Program-made: the position numbers and the translations under genes
DNA from: Robertmurraya andreesenii
GTDB lineage: Bacteria; Bacillota; Bacilli; Bacillales; Cytobacillaceae
Direction of reading: 5' to 3'
Assembly: GCF_030813005.1 (NCBI RefSeq)
Contig: NZ_JAUSTU010000001.1
Coordinates: 186,001-250,000 of the forward strand
Length of the DNA stretch: 64,000 nt
Notes under the pieces: generated by a model
The model's database searches: none
The model's input: the letters and a program-made list of their open reading frames with translations, nothing else
What the model was told of the DNA's origin: nothing
In this document: positions 36,211 through 44,967 of the stretch, in pieces
Layout of the letters: the number at the start of each line of letters is the position of its first letter
How positions within the stretch are numbered: position 1 is the stretch's first letter

Positions 36211-36561
36211 ATGGAGATTTCATGGCTGGAGTTTGTCATCCTTTCGTTGGCAAGCTTTCGTTTAACAAGGCTAATTGTATTTGACAAGATCACGGAATTC
36301 CTGAGGGCTCCCTTCTTTGAGGAGGAAATAGAAGTAGGACCTGATGGAGAAGAAGAAATTTATTATGTTCCCAAAAAAGGGCTGATTACGAATTTTCTTG
36401 GTGAATTGTTAAGCTGCTACTGGTGTACAGGTATATGGGTGACGCTTACACTTTGTCTGTTTTATCTGATGTGGCCTGTTCTTGCGACTCCTTTCATTCT
36501 TGTGCTTGCCGTTGCTGGATGTGCTGCCCTCATTGAGGTAATGGTCCAAAGATTGCTGTAA
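36211..36561 (+). CDS. yjcA: DUF1360 sporulation protein YjcA
   Basis: The 116-aa membrane protein has hydrophobic segments near residues 5-20, 72-92 and 96-112, and the DUF1360 motif SCYWCTGIW with a CXXC pair (about residue 70). yjcA follows the cot cluster in B. subtilis. The ATG at 36211 is favoured over a TTG at 36202 by the AAAGGG site at 36195-36200. Molecular function is unknown. Confidence 0.85.
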   Translation: MEISWLEFVILSLASFRLTRLIVFDKITEFLRAPFFEEEIEVGPDGEEEIYYVPKKGLITNFLGELLSCYWCTGIWVTLTLCLFYLMWPVLATPFILVLAVAGCAALIEVMVQRLL

Positions 36562-36675
36562 CAACATAACTTTGAAAAAACTAGTTGTTACGCATATACC
36601 ATGCTTCATATCCTTGCATATTTTATCATATCGATGGAGATTAGTTGGATTTAAAAAAGATTGGAGCGGAAAGCT

Positions 36676-36774
36676 ATGCCAGATAAAGGGAAAAATACTG
36701 GAGGTAAACTCCAGAAGAAACGTCCTTCTAAAAAGAAAAAAGGCTGTGGCTGCGGGAAAAAGAAGACAAGATAA
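36676..36774 (+). CDS. 32-aa Lys/Gly/Cys-rich peptide
   Basis: The frame begins MPDKGKNTGGKLQ and ends KKGCGCGKKKTR. Twelve of 32 residues are Lys. A GGAGCGG site lies 8 nt upstream and a terminator follows 16 nt after the stop. It lies within a run of spore genes, and its CGCG core resembles small coat-associated or nucleic-acid-binding peptides. I do not recognise it as a named family. Confidence 0.6.
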   Translation: MPDKGKNTGGKLQKKRPSKKKKGCGCGKKKTR

Positions 36775-36792
36775 TCGAAAATCATAAATGGA

Positions 36793-36825
36793 TCTGCTTG
36801 TGCAAACGGGCAGGTCTTTTTTTCT
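36793..36825 (+). terminator. terminator downstream of the 32-aa peptide gene
   Basis: GATCTGC at about 36790-36796 pairs with GCAGGTC at about 36809-36815, followed by a long T tract. Confidence 0.75.
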
Positions 36826-36924
36826 AAATATTGGTAATGGTTAATTTGTGGGAAACATTCATAAATTGAGAAATGTGCTGGAAAAATAACTTTGATAGTG
36901 AATTTCTTAGAGGAAGGGAAGCCA

Positions 36925-37395
36925 ATGAAGAATGCTCGACTTTTGATAGCTTTGCTAACGCTGGTTTTGGTTGGTGGTTGTAATAATGATGGTCCAAAGG
37001 AAAGTGGAATGGCGTTAATTCAAACGACAAACCCTTCCGCTGTCACCCTCAATAAGCATACGAGGGAAGAGAGTGATTTGATCGAGGCAATTGAAACGGA
37101 CATCGAGGGTTTCAAGGAACTGTATGATGTTGCGGTCGTTAAAGGAAAGAAAGATATTTTGGTTGCCTATAAGGTTAAGCATTTGCAAAGATTTCGCATG
37201 AAGCAAATTGAAAAAAAAGTGATCAAGCACTTAGAAGACAAATACCCAAATGAGAATTTTACCGTCTCCAGTGACTATAAGATATTTCTTGAAGCTGTTG
37301 AATTAGAAAAGAATATGAAGAATCCAAATTATTCTCCCAAAAAAGCAGAGGATAAGCTACAGGAAATCATTAAGCTACAGAAAGAGTTAACTTGA
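36925..37395 (+). CDS. YhcN/YlaJ-type sporulation lipoprotein
   Basis: The 156-aa protein has a lipoprotein signal (lipobox VGGC, Cys about residue 19) followed by a soluble charged domain (residues 45-125) related to YhcN/YlaJ spore lipoproteins. The ATG at 36925 with AGGAAGGGAAG upstream replaces an earlier in-frame GTG at 36892. It is the first gene of an operon with spoVAC, spoVAD and spoVAE, as in the mobile spoVA2-type operons that alter germinant response and heat resistance of spores. Confidence 0.8.
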   Translation: MKNARLLIALLTLVLVGGCNNDGPKESGMALIQTTNPSAVTLNKHTREESDLIEAIETDIEGFKELYDVAVVKGKKDILVAYKVKHLQRFRMKQIEKKVIKHLEDKYPNENFTVSSDYKIFLEAVELEKNMKNPNYSPKKAEDKLQEIIKLQKELT

Positions 37396-37408
37396 AAGGA
37401 GCTCATCA

Positions 37409-37879
37409 ATGGGGAATAACAACCGGACACAAAAGGAAAAACAATATCAATCACTGGAAAAGAAGTACGAAACGAAACGCCCCGTGCTTAAGAACTGTTT
37501 GAAAGCATTCCTAGTAGGTGGGCTCTTTTGTCTAGTAGGACAAGCGATTACATATTTCTATATTTATTTCTTTAATTTTACGGAGCAAACAGCTGGAAAT
37601 CCAACAGTTGCGACGATGGTGTTTATTTCAATGCTCCTAACTGGGTTTGGTGTCTATGATCATATTGGTCAATTCGCAGGGGCAGGAAGTGCGGTTCCTG
37701 TGACAGGCTTCGGAAATGCGGTCATTTCGGCTGCCATTGAACATCGAACAGAAGGGTTTGTTCTTGGAGTCGGTGGCAATATGTTTAAGCTAGCAGGTTC
37801 TGTTATTCTCTTTGGGGTCTTTTCCGCCTTTATTGTCGCGCTGATTAAGACACTTCTCATTCAATGGGGGGTTATTTAA
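37409..37879 (+). CDS. spoVAC: stage V sporulation protein AC
   Basis: The 156-aa inner-membrane protein has four hydrophobic segments and the GAGSAVPVTGFGN signature. SpoVA proteins form the channel that moves dipicolinic acid into the forespore and out during germination, and SpoVAC acts as a mechanosensitive component. AAAGGAG precedes the ATG 14 nt after the lipoprotein gene. The stop overlaps the spoVAD start by one base. Confidence 0.93.
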   Translation: MGNNNRTQKEKQYQSLEKKYETKRPVLKNCLKAFLVGGLFCLVGQAITYFYIYFFNFTEQTAGNPTVATMVFISMLLTGFGVYDHIGQFAGAGSAVPVTGFGNAVISAAIEHRTEGFVLGVGGNMFKLAGSVILFGVFSAFIVALIKTLLIQWGVI

Positions 37880-38892
37880 TGCTGATTGGAAAGCAATCGT
37901 GGACGTTTCCTAATAAGCCTGTCATTACGGCTACTGGGGTATCAGGTGGTCCCTTCGAAGCAAAAGGGAAGCTGTCAAAGGATTTTGATATTCTTCACGA
38001 GGATTTATGGATGGGACAGGATTCATATGAAAAAGCCCAAAGGGTATTAATGGAAGAGGCAGCACAGACAGCATTGGAAAAAGCGAATATGAAAAAGGAC
38101 GAAGTACAGTTTTTAATAGCAGGAGATTTAATCAATCAGATTACACCGACTACGTTCTCAGCGAAAACACTCGAAATGCCGTATGTAGGAATTTTTGGAG
38201 CCTGTTCCACCTCAATGGAAGGCCTCGCCCTTGCCTCCTTTATCGTTAATTATCAGGGAGCAAACTACATATTAACCGGTTCTTCGAGCCATAATGCAGC
38301 GAATGAAAAGCAATTCCGCTATCCAACTGAATATGGGGGACAGAAGCCTCCTACGGCTCAATGGTCTGTAACAGGAGCTGGTGCGGCGCTCGTTAAAGCA
38401 AATCAGAATGAAAAAGGGGTGCCCGTTACGACGTCCGCGACGATCGGAAAGGTGGTTGATCTGGGGTTAACAGACCCATTTAATATGGGGGGAGCGATGG
38501 CACCGGCTGCAGCCGATACGATTGTCGCCCATTTTAAAGATTTGAAATTGGAGCCTTCCTACTATGATTTGATTATCACAGGCGATCTCGCGAAGATCGG
38601 GCGGGACGTTACATATGAATTGCTGCAAAAGGAAGGGCTTCAAATCGAGCGGGAAAAATTCCAGGATTGTGGTCTCATGATTTATAATGATGACCAGCCT
38701 GTACAGGCAGGGGCCAGTGGTGCAGGATGCTCTGCGGCTGTGGTCTATGGTCATATTCTCAATCAAATGAAACAAGGGGTTTACAAGAGAATTCTCGTTG
38801 TGGCTACTGGTGCTCTACTATCGCCGTTGACTTACCAGCAGAAAGAGAGTATTCCTTGTATCGCTCACGCTGTTTCGATAGAAATGGTGTAG
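37879..38892 (+). CDS. spoVAD: stage V sporulation protein AD
   Basis: The 337-aa soluble protein has a thiolase-like fold (FGACSTSMEGLALASF holds the Cys at the thiolase nucleophile position) and binds dipicolinic acid. TAATG coupling with spoVAC fixes the start at 37879. It is a paralogue type associated with SpoVAEb rather than the full spoVAA-AF operon. Confidence 0.93.
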   Translation: MLIGKQSWTFPNKPVITATGVSGGPFEAKGKLSKDFDILHEDLWMGQDSYEKAQRVLMEEAAQTALEKANMKKDEVQFLIAGDLINQITPTTFSAKTLEMPYVGIFGACSTSMEGLALASFIVNYQGANYILTGSSSHNAANEKQFRYPTEYGGQKPPTAQWSVTGAGAALVKANQNEKGVPVTTSATIGKVVDLGLTDPFNMGGAMAPAAADTIVAHFKDLKLEPSYYDLIITGDLAKIGRDVTYELLQKEGLQIEREKFQDCGLMIYNDDQPVQAGASGAGCSAAVVYGHILNQMKQGVYKRILVVATGALLSPLTYQQKESIPCIAHAVSIEMV

Positions 38893-38971
38893 GAGGAAAT
38901 ATTCTTTCTATTTATTGTTAAATAGCAACAAAGTTTGAGAAGAGAGCTTCAATTTGAAGGAGTGAAATGGA

Positions 38972-39328
38972 ATGCTACCGATGTTTTTTTGGGCCTTTGT
39001 TGTTGGGGGTGTAATTTGTGTGATTGGCCAGCTGCTCTTTGATGTGGCAAAATTGACACCTGGCCATACATTAAGCCTGCTTGTCGTTCTTGGGGCAGTC
39101 CTTGATGGATTTGGGTTGTACGAGCCATTAGCGGATTTTGCGGGTGCAGGTGCTACCGTACCGATAACAAACTTTGGGAATACACTTGTTCATGGTGCTT
39201 TACAGGAAGCCGATCAGCATGGTCTCATCGGTGTTCTAACTGGAATGTTTGAGGTAACGAGTTCGGGAATCTCTGCTGCTATAGTTTTTGCTTTCATCGG
39301 TGCGCTTCTTTTTAAGCCGAAAGGTTAG
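38972..39328 (+). CDS. spoVAE: stage V sporulation protein AE (AEb type)
   Basis: The 118-aa inner-membrane protein has about four hydrophobic segments and the GAGATVPITNFGN motif, homologous to that of SpoVAC. It completes the minimal DPA channel C-D-E. AAGGAG lies 9 nt before the start. The 79 nt before it contain a 17-nt stretch (AGTTTGAGAAGAGAGC) recurring with one change after the gene (about 39352). Confidence 0.92.
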   Translation: MLPMFFWAFVVGGVICVIGQLLFDVAKLTPGHTLSLLVVLGAVLDGFGLYEPLADFAGAGATVPITNFGNTLVHGALQEADQHGLIGVLTGMFEVTSSGISAAIVFAFIGALLFKPKG

Positions 39329-39420
39329 GAGCGTCGTCTAGTAGTTGTTTTCAGTTTGAGAAAAGAGCCTTAAGAAACGAGCTTATTATGTGCAATTGCG
39401 GAATCTAAAGTTGAGCCTAT

Positions 39421-39448
39421 ACAAATTTTGTCCAACCCTCATATGTTA
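39421..39448 (+). promoter_or_regulatory. SigK-type promoter of the YjcZ-like gene
   Basis: ACA at 39421-39423, a 16-bp spacer and CATATGTTA at 39440-39448 fit the SigK pattern (AC, then CATA-N3-TA). Start of transcription near 39455. Confidence 0.5.
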
Positions 39449-39480
39449 CTAGTGACACCATTAAAGTGAGGTGACATTGT

Positions 39481-39615
39481 ATGGGCTGCGGATTTGGAGG
39501 CTATGGCGGTTACGGTTATGGCGGAGGCGGCGGTTATTATGGAGGTTCAACCTTTGTACTAATCGTTGTATTATTCATCCTGTTAATTATTGTCGGCGCT
39601 AGCTTCTATTATTAA
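39481..39615 (+). CDS. YjcZ family sporulation peptide
   Basis: The 44-aa peptide begins MGCGFGGYGGYGYGGGG, a Gly/Tyr-rich head, and ends in one hydrophobic helix (TFVLIVVLFILLIIVGASF). This is the standard design of the YjcZ family, whose genes are transcribed in the mother cell. GAGGTGA precedes the ATG. The exact role, probably a membrane or coat component, is unknown. Confidence 0.88.
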   Translation: MGCGFGGYGGYGYGGGGGYYGGSTFVLIVVLFILLIIVGASFYY

Positions 39616-39634
39616 TACGAATTAACAGATGGAG

Positions 39635-39676
39635 GAAATGTCGTTTTCTGTTTGGAGAACGGCATTTCTTTTTTTT
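39635..39676 (+). terminator. terminator of the YjcZ-like gene
   Basis: A 14-bp stem (39635-39648 with 39655-39668) is followed by eight T residues. Confidence 0.88.
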
Positions 39677-39721
39677 GGTGAATAATATTTTGTAGAATAA
39701 TTAGAATTTTATGAATAGTGG

Positions 39722-39779
39722 TTGTATTTGTTAATCAAGGGAGTGTATACTGAAGAAGATAACATACTAACTGGTTAGT
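39722..39779 (+). promoter_or_regulatory. promoter and TetR operator of the catabolic operon
   Basis: TTGTAT at 39722-39727 and TATACT at 39746-39751 (18-bp spacer) form a promoter. Just downstream ACTAACTGGTTAGT (39766-39779) has perfect 6-bp arms around two bases, a typical TetR-family operator. The TetR gene at 44362 is the likely cognate repressor. Confidence 0.6.
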
Positions 39780-39798
39780 TAGTGGGAGGAGGATTGGC

Positions 39799-41004
39799 AT
39801 GAATTTTTCTTATTCACCGAAGGTTCAAGAGCTTCAAGAGAGATTAAATGGGTTCATGGATAAATACATTTATCCGAATGAGAAGCTGTATGGGAAGCAG
39901 GTCGAGGAAAATAATCGCTGGAATGGTGTCCCCCCAATTATGGAAGAGCTTAAGCAGAAGGCGAAGGAGGAAGGGCTTTGGAATTTATTTTTACCTGATA
40001 GTGAATTTGGGGCAGGCTTAACAAATACGGAATATGCACCGTTATGTGAAATCATGGGACGTTCTTTAATTGCTCCGGAGGTGTTTAATTGTAGTGCACC
40101 GGATACAGGCAATATGGAAGTACTTGTTCGATACGGCTCCGAGAAGCAGAAGGAACAGTGGTTGAAGCCGTTACTGAACGGGGAAATTCGCTCCTGTTTT
40201 TCAATGACGGAACCGGATGTTGCTTCTTCAGATGCGACGAATATTGAAGCAAGCATAGTCAGAGACGGGGATGAATATGTCATTAATGGCCGCAAATGGT
40301 GGTCCTCTGGAGCTGGAGATCCGCGATGCAAAATTGCTATTGTCATGGGCAAGACCAATCCTGAAGCCCATCGTCATGAGCAGCAGGCGATGATTTTGGT
40401 TCCCCTTGATACTCTAGGTGTAACGATCGAGCGGATGCTCCCAGTCTTTGGTTATGACCATGCACCCCATGGACATGCGGAAATTACATATGATAATGTT
40501 CGTGTGCCTGTTGATAATATCATTTGGGGAGAAGGAAAAGGTTTTGCTATTGCACAGGGGCGCCTTGGGCCAGGAAGAATCCATCATTGTATGAGATTAA
40601 TCGGAGCAGCAGAGAGAGCACTTGAGGAATTATGTAAGCGTGTTCAAACGAGGGTTGCATTTGGAAAGCCGCTTTCAAATCAAGGGGTTGTAATGGAATG
40701 GATAGCAGATTCACGAATTGAAATTGAGCAAGCAAGACTTCTGACATTAAAAGCAGCCTATATGATGGACACGGTTGGTAATAAGGAAGCGAAGTCGGAA
40801 ATTGCCATGATTAAAGTGGTGGCTCCAAATATGGCGCTGCGAGTCATTGACCGAGCGATCCAAGCATTTGGTGGAGCAGGAGTCAGTGATGATTTTACGC
40901 TGGCGGCACAATGGGCGAATTCTCGTACATTAAGGCTTGCTGACGGACCGGATGAGGTTCATCGGGCGCAGGTGGCGAAGTTAGAATTAAGGAAATACCG
41001 CTGA
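39799..41004 (+). CDS. acyl-CoA dehydrogenase, ACAD11-like
   Basis: The 401-aa flavoenzyme belongs to the acyl-CoA dehydrogenase superfamily. It shows the FAD/substrate motifs SMTEPDVASSDATNI and INGRKWWSSGA, and the segments GPGRIHHCMR and LRLADGPDEVHRAQ typical of ACAD10/ACAD11-type enzymes. Those act on long or 4-hydroxylated (4-phosphoryl) acyl-CoAs. GGGAGGAGG precedes the ATG. It is the first gene of the cluster and the matching kinase domain is encoded separately at 44968. Confidence 0.9.
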   Translation: MNFSYSPKVQELQERLNGFMDKYIYPNEKLYGKQVEENNRWNGVPPIMEELKQKAKEEGLWNLFLPDSEFGAGLTNTEYAPLCEIMGRSLIAPEVFNCSAPDTGNMEVLVRYGSEKQKEQWLKPLLNGEIRSCFSMTEPDVASSDATNIEASIVRDGDEYVINGRKWWSSGAGDPRCKIAIVMGKTNPEAHRHEQQAMILVPLDTLGVTIERMLPVFGYDHAPHGHAEITYDNVRVPVDNIIWGEGKGFAIAQGRLGPGRIHHCMRLIGAAERALEELCKRVQTRVAFGKPLSNQGVVMEWIADSRIEIEQARLLTLKAAYMMDTVGNKEAKSEIAMIKVVAPNMALRVIDRAIQAFGGAGVSDDFTLAAQWANSRTLRLADGPDEVHRAQVAKLELRKYR

Positions 41005-41078
41005 GTTTGGGTTTCGCAAATAAGCGCAAAAAACGATCAATTTTTCTAGAAAAAAGTGAACAAAAGGATGGATGAAGG

Positions 41079-41852
41079 ATGCACGTTCATGAACTTTTCG
41101 ACTTAAAGGGGAAAACAGCCATCGTAACAGGTGGCGGAAGAGGCCTTGGAGAGCAAATTGCGGCAGGTTTTGCGGAAGCGGGGGCCAATGTCGTCTTATG
41201 CTCTCGGAAGGTGGAGGCTTGTCAGGAGGTTGCAGCGAAATTAGAGGAGCTTGGGGTTCAAACACTCGCCCTCAAATGTGATATTTCAAAGCCTGAGGAA
41301 ATACAAAATGTCGTTGACGAAACGATTAAGCATTTTGGACAAATTGATATTCTTGTAAACAATAGCGGTGCAACTTGGGGAGCGCCAGTCGTTGATATGC
41401 CGCTTGAGGCGTGGCAAAAGGTCATCGATGTCAACGTAACGGGAACCTTCCTTATGAGCCAGGCTGTAGGGAAGCAGATGATCAAGCAGAAATCAGGAAA
41501 AATCATTAACATTGCCTCAGTTGCTGGATTAGGCGGTACCGATCCACGTGTTATGGACACGATTGGCTACAACACAAGCAAAGGAGCAGTGCTTACTTTT
41601 ACAAAGGATTTGGCAGTGAAATGGGGTCCCTATAATATTCATGTTAATGCGATTGCCCCGGGCTTTTTCCCAACAAAAATGTCGAAGGTGCTGATTGAAA
41701 GAGGAAAAGACCCACTTCTAGATGGAACGCCTTTACGTAGATTTGGTAGTGATAATGATCTTAAAGGTGTGGCTCTATTTCTTGCGTCAAAGGCTTCTGA
41801 CTTTGTAACCGGGGATGTCATTATCGTTGATGGTGGAACCCATGCAAGATAG
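41079..41852 (+). CDS. short-chain dehydrogenase/reductase (1)
   Basis: The 257-aa NAD(P)-dependent SDR has the Rossmann motif GGGRGLGE (residues about 17-24), NNSGA and the catalytic YNTSK. It is similar to gluconate 5-dehydrogenase and 3-oxoacyl reductase-type SDRs and probably oxidises a hydroxyacyl intermediate of the pathway. AAAGGA lies 10 nt before the ATG. It overlaps the next SDR by 11 nt. Confidence 0.85.
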   Translation: MHVHELFDLKGKTAIVTGGGRGLGEQIAAGFAEAGANVVLCSRKVEACQEVAAKLEELGVQTLALKCDISKPEEIQNVVDETIKHFGQIDILVNNSGATWGAPVVDMPLEAWQKVIDVNVTGTFLMSQAVGKQMIKQKSGKIINIASVAGLGGTDPRVMDTIGYNTSKGAVLTFTKDLAVKWGPYNIHVNAIAPGFFPTKMSKVLIERGKDPLLDGTPLRRFGSDNDLKGVALFLASKASDFVTGDVIIVDGGTHAR

Positions 41853-42597
41853 AAAGAGATTACAGGATAAGGTGGCAATTGTTACAGGTGGTGGTAGCGG
41901 CATCGGACGCGCAACGGCAATGCTTTTTTCTGAGAATGGTGCCAAGGTTGTCGTGGCAGATGTCGATGTCGAGGGTGGAGAGGAAACCGTTCGCCAACTG
42001 AATAACCAAGCGCTCTTTGTCAAAACAAATGTCGCAAGCTCAGATGAGATGAAGCTGCTTATTCAGAAGACTATCAATCAGTTTGGTACAATCGATATTC
42101 TCGTCAATAATGCAGGAATTGGCAACTCAGAAGTCAGGAGCATGGATTTAAGCGAGGAGGAATGGGATCGGGTCATCGATGTCAATTTAAAAAGTGTATT
42201 TCTTGGCATGAAATTTGCGGCACCAGAAATGATCAAGAAGGGCTCCGGCGCTATCGTTAACACTGCTAGTTTACTAGGGTTAAAGGGTCAAAAATATACC
42301 TCAGCCTATAATGCTTCTAAGGGAGGTGTCGTCATCCTCACGAAAAATGCCGCCTTAGAATACGGCAAATTTGGAATCCGTGTTAACGCTGTAGCACCAG
42401 GGGTTATTGATACGAAAATCATCGAGGGCTGGAGGCAAAATGAGCGAAAATGGCCGATTATATCTCGCGCAAATGCATTAGGTAGAATCGGGACTCCAAT
42501 GGAAGTGGCGCAGGCTATTCTATTTCTAGCATCAGATGAAGCATCTTTCATAACAGGTGCAACCCTTTCTGTTGATGGTGGAGGTCATACGTTTTAA
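41842..42597 (+). CDS. short-chain dehydrogenase/reductase (2)
   Basis: The 251-aa SDR has GGGSGIGRA, NNAGIGN and catalytic YNASK, and the C-terminal DGGGHTF. It is translationally coupled to the preceding SDR. The ATG at 41842 inside the end of that gene is used because the upstream extension is entirely inside it. It probably acts as 3-hydroxyacyl-CoA dehydrogenase or ketoreductase. Confidence 0.85.
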   Translation: MQDRKRLQDKVAIVTGGGSGIGRATAMLFSENGAKVVVADVDVEGGEETVRQLNNQALFVKTNVASSDEMKLLIQKTINQFGTIDILVNNAGIGNSEVRSMDLSEEEWDRVIDVNLKSVFLGMKFAAPEMIKKGSGAIVNTASLLGLKGQKYTSAYNASKGGVVILTKNAALEYGKFGIRVNAVAPGVIDTKIIEGWRQNERKWPIISRANALGRIGTPMEVAQAILFLASDEASFITGATLSVDGGGHTF

Positions 42598-42665
42598 ATT
42601 TCACATGAATCAACCATTTCATGAAGGAACTGTCCGAATATTTTTATCAATTTGGAGGGATTTGT

Positions 42666-44279
42666 ATGAGTTCAAAGAAAACTTGGTTAGCCCATTACCC
42701 AGATTCGATTGCAAAAGAAATTGAAATTCCCAATAAGTCATTACCACAAATGCTTCTAGAGACTACTACAAATTATCCTCAAAATAACGCATTATCCTTT
42801 TTTGGCAGAAAATTCACCTACCAGGAACTAACAAAAGCAGCTCATGGATTTGCCTCGGTCCTCCAAAAGAAAGGGGTTCAAAAGGGAGATAGAGTGGCGA
42901 TAATGTTGCCGAACTGTCCACAATATGTCATCGCTTACTACGGAATTCTAATCGCAGGTGGCATTGTCACCCAGGTCAATCCAATGTTAGTGGAGAGGGA
43001 AATCGAGCATATTCTCAATGACTCCGGTGCTGAGACCCTGATCGTATTTGATGCAGTGTACCCACGTGTGAAGAGTGTCCAAGCGAACTCAAGCTTAAGC
43101 ACCATCGTTGTGGTGAGCCTTCAGCCATCCGAGCAAACGATGGAAGACTATTCGTTTGAGGTATTCATGGCAGAGGCTACTGGAGCACCAATTCCGGTGG
43201 AAATTGATCCAGAGCATGATGTTGCGGTGCTCCAATATACTGGTGGGACAACAGGGCGCTCAAAAGGGGCGATGCTTACCCATCGAAACCTGTACGCCAA
43301 TGTGTTACAGTCCTACGAATTTTTCAAGGAAAAAACGAACTTTGGAAAGGATAAATTCTTAACAGTTATTCCATTGTTCCACGTGTTTGGCATGACGGCT
43401 TGTATGAATTTGGGGATTTTTACTGCGGCGGAGTCCATTCTGCTTCCACGCTTCGAGCTGGAGGAGGTTTTACAGACGATAAAAAATGAACAGCCTACCC
43501 ATTTCCCAGGGGTACCAACGATGTATGTCGCCATCACCAATCATCCAAAGGCAGAGGAATATGGAATTAATTCGATCAAAACCTGTAACAGCGGTAGTGC
43601 ACCAATGCCGGTTGAGCTGATGAGACAATTTGAAGGGAAAACAGGGGCAAAGATTCTCGAAGGCTATGGATTATCTGAAGCGGCGCCAGTTACTCATTGT
43701 AATCCTATTTTTGCTGAGAGAAAGCCAGGAAGTGTTGGAATTGGTTATCCTTCAACAGACTATAAGATCGTCGACTTAGGTAACGGTACTGAAGAGGTTC
43801 CTGTTGGTGAGCTAGGTGAACTCATCATCAAAGGGCCACAGGTGATGAAGGGCTACTGGAATATGCCAGAAGAAACCGCAATTACCCTTCGTGATGGTTG
43901 GCTCTATACAGGGGATATTGCCAGAGTCGACGAGGATGGTTATCTGTATATCGTCGATCGGAAAAAGGATTTAATCATTGCGAGCGGCTATAACATTTAT
44001 CCGCGTGATGTTGAAGAGGTCATCTATGAGCATCCAGCTGTACAGGAAGCGGTTGTCATTGGGGTACCGGATCCATATCGTGGGGAAACGGTAAAGGCTT
44101 ATGTGGTTCTAAAGGCTGGCAAGGAAATATCCGAAGAGGAACTGATTGAATACTGCCGCAAAAATATGGCGGCCTATAAGGTGCCAAGAATGATTGAATT
44201 TAGAGATGAACTGCCTAAGACAAATGTTGGAAAAATCCTCCGTCGTGCATTAAGAGAGGAAGCAGCCAATTTAAGCTAG
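42666..44279 (+). CDS. long-chain acyl-CoA ligase
   Basis: The 537-aa ANL-superfamily enzyme activates fatty or hydroxy fatty acids to CoA thioesters. It has the P-loop YTGGTTGRSKGAML, GYGLSEAAPVT, the hinge DRKKDLIIASGYNIYPRDVEE and the catalytic Lys in NVGKILRR. GGAGGGA lies 7 nt before the ATG at 42666, so the upstream extension is excluded. It is FadD-like and resembles LcfA/YngI of B. subtilis. Confidence 0.92.
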   Translation: MSSKKTWLAHYPDSIAKEIEIPNKSLPQMLLETTTNYPQNNALSFFGRKFTYQELTKAAHGFASVLQKKGVQKGDRVAIMLPNCPQYVIAYYGILIAGGIVTQVNPMLVEREIEHILNDSGAETLIVFDAVYPRVKSVQANSSLSTIVVVSLQPSEQTMEDYSFEVFMAEATGAPIPVEIDPEHDVAVLQYTGGTTGRSKGAMLTHRNLYANVLQSYEFFKEKTNFGKDKFLTVIPLFHVFGMTACMNLGIFTAAESILLPRFELEEVLQTIKNEQPTHFPGVPTMYVAITNHPKAEEYGINSIKTCNSGSAPMPVELMRQFEGKTGAKILEGYGLSEAAPVTHCNPIFAERKPGSVGIGYPSTDYKIVDLGNGTEEVPVGELGELIIKGPQVMKGYWNMPEETAITLRDGWLYTGDIARVDEDGYLYIVDRKKDLIIASGYNIYPRDVEEVIYEHPAVQEAVVIGVPDPYRGETVKAYVVLKAGKEISEEELIEYCRKNMAAYKVPRMIEFRDELPKTNVGKILRRALREEAANLS

Positions 44280-44284
44280 TTTGC

Positions 44285-44315
44285 AAGAAAGGAGGGAGCA
44301 CTTTCCTCCTTTCTT
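44285..44315 (+). terminator. terminator-like hairpin after the acyl-CoA ligase gene
   Basis: An 11-bp stem (44285-44295 with 44305-44315) follows the stop. It lacks a clear T tract, so it may be an attenuator or mRNA-stabilising element. Confidence 0.5.
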
Positions 44316-44361
44316 ACTCACATCATTTTTACAACATTAGCAGGATTGCGAGGATTGACAG

Positions 44362-44922
44362 GTGAAGGAAAAAATTACTGCGGTTGGCATCAGCTTATTC
44401 GAGAAAAAGGGTTTTACCGAAACATCCATCCAGGATATTGTAGATGCCCTCGGCGTGACGAAGGGCACCTTTTATTATTATTTTTCCAGTAAAGAAGAGC
44501 TCTTAATGGACATTCATCTTCAATATATTGATGACATTTTAGCGATTCAAGAAAAAATCCTGGCAGATAAAAATAAAGATAATAAAACAAAGCTATTCGA
44601 TATTGTCTATATGCTAATTAGCCATATCAAAAGCAAGCGTTCAAGTGCGAAGATTTTCTTTCGTGAAATGCAAAATTTGAGTGAGGAAAGGCTGGAAGAA
44701 ATCATTCCGAAGAGGGACCGGTTTCGACTAAACATTGAAAACGTTGTTAGAGATGGGATTCGAAAGGAAGAGTTTCGCTCTAACCTAAACGCCTCCATTG
44801 TCACTTTCGGCATCCTTGGAATTGCCAATTGGAGCTACAATTGGTTCAACCCGGAAGGAAATCTATCGGATTTCGAGGTGTCTGAGATTTTTGTTGACAT
44901 GATTTTGAGAGGGATTCAGTAA
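44362..44922 (+). CDS. TetR-family transcriptional regulator
   Basis: The 186-aa protein has an N-terminal TetR DNA-binding domain (residues 1-47: ITAVGISLFEKKGFTETSIQ, VTKGTFYYYFSSKEEL) and a C-terminal ligand-binding helical domain. It resembles FadR-type repressors relieved by acyl-CoA. Start is a GTG at 44362 with a weak AGGATT upstream. Likely target is the palindrome at 39766-39779, giving operon autoregulation. Confidence 0.88.
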   Translation: MKEKITAVGISLFEKKGFTETSIQDIVDALGVTKGTFYYYFSSKEELLMDIHLQYIDDILAIQEKILADKNKDNKTKLFDIVYMLISHIKSKRSSAKIFFREMQNLSEERLEEIIPKRDRFRLNIENVVRDGIRKEEFRSNLNASIVTFGILGIANWSYNWFNPEGNLSDFEVSEIFVDMILRGIQ

Positions 44923-44967
44923 TTTTACGTCTTGTCTCATAAAGATAACATGATAGGATGTGATAAA

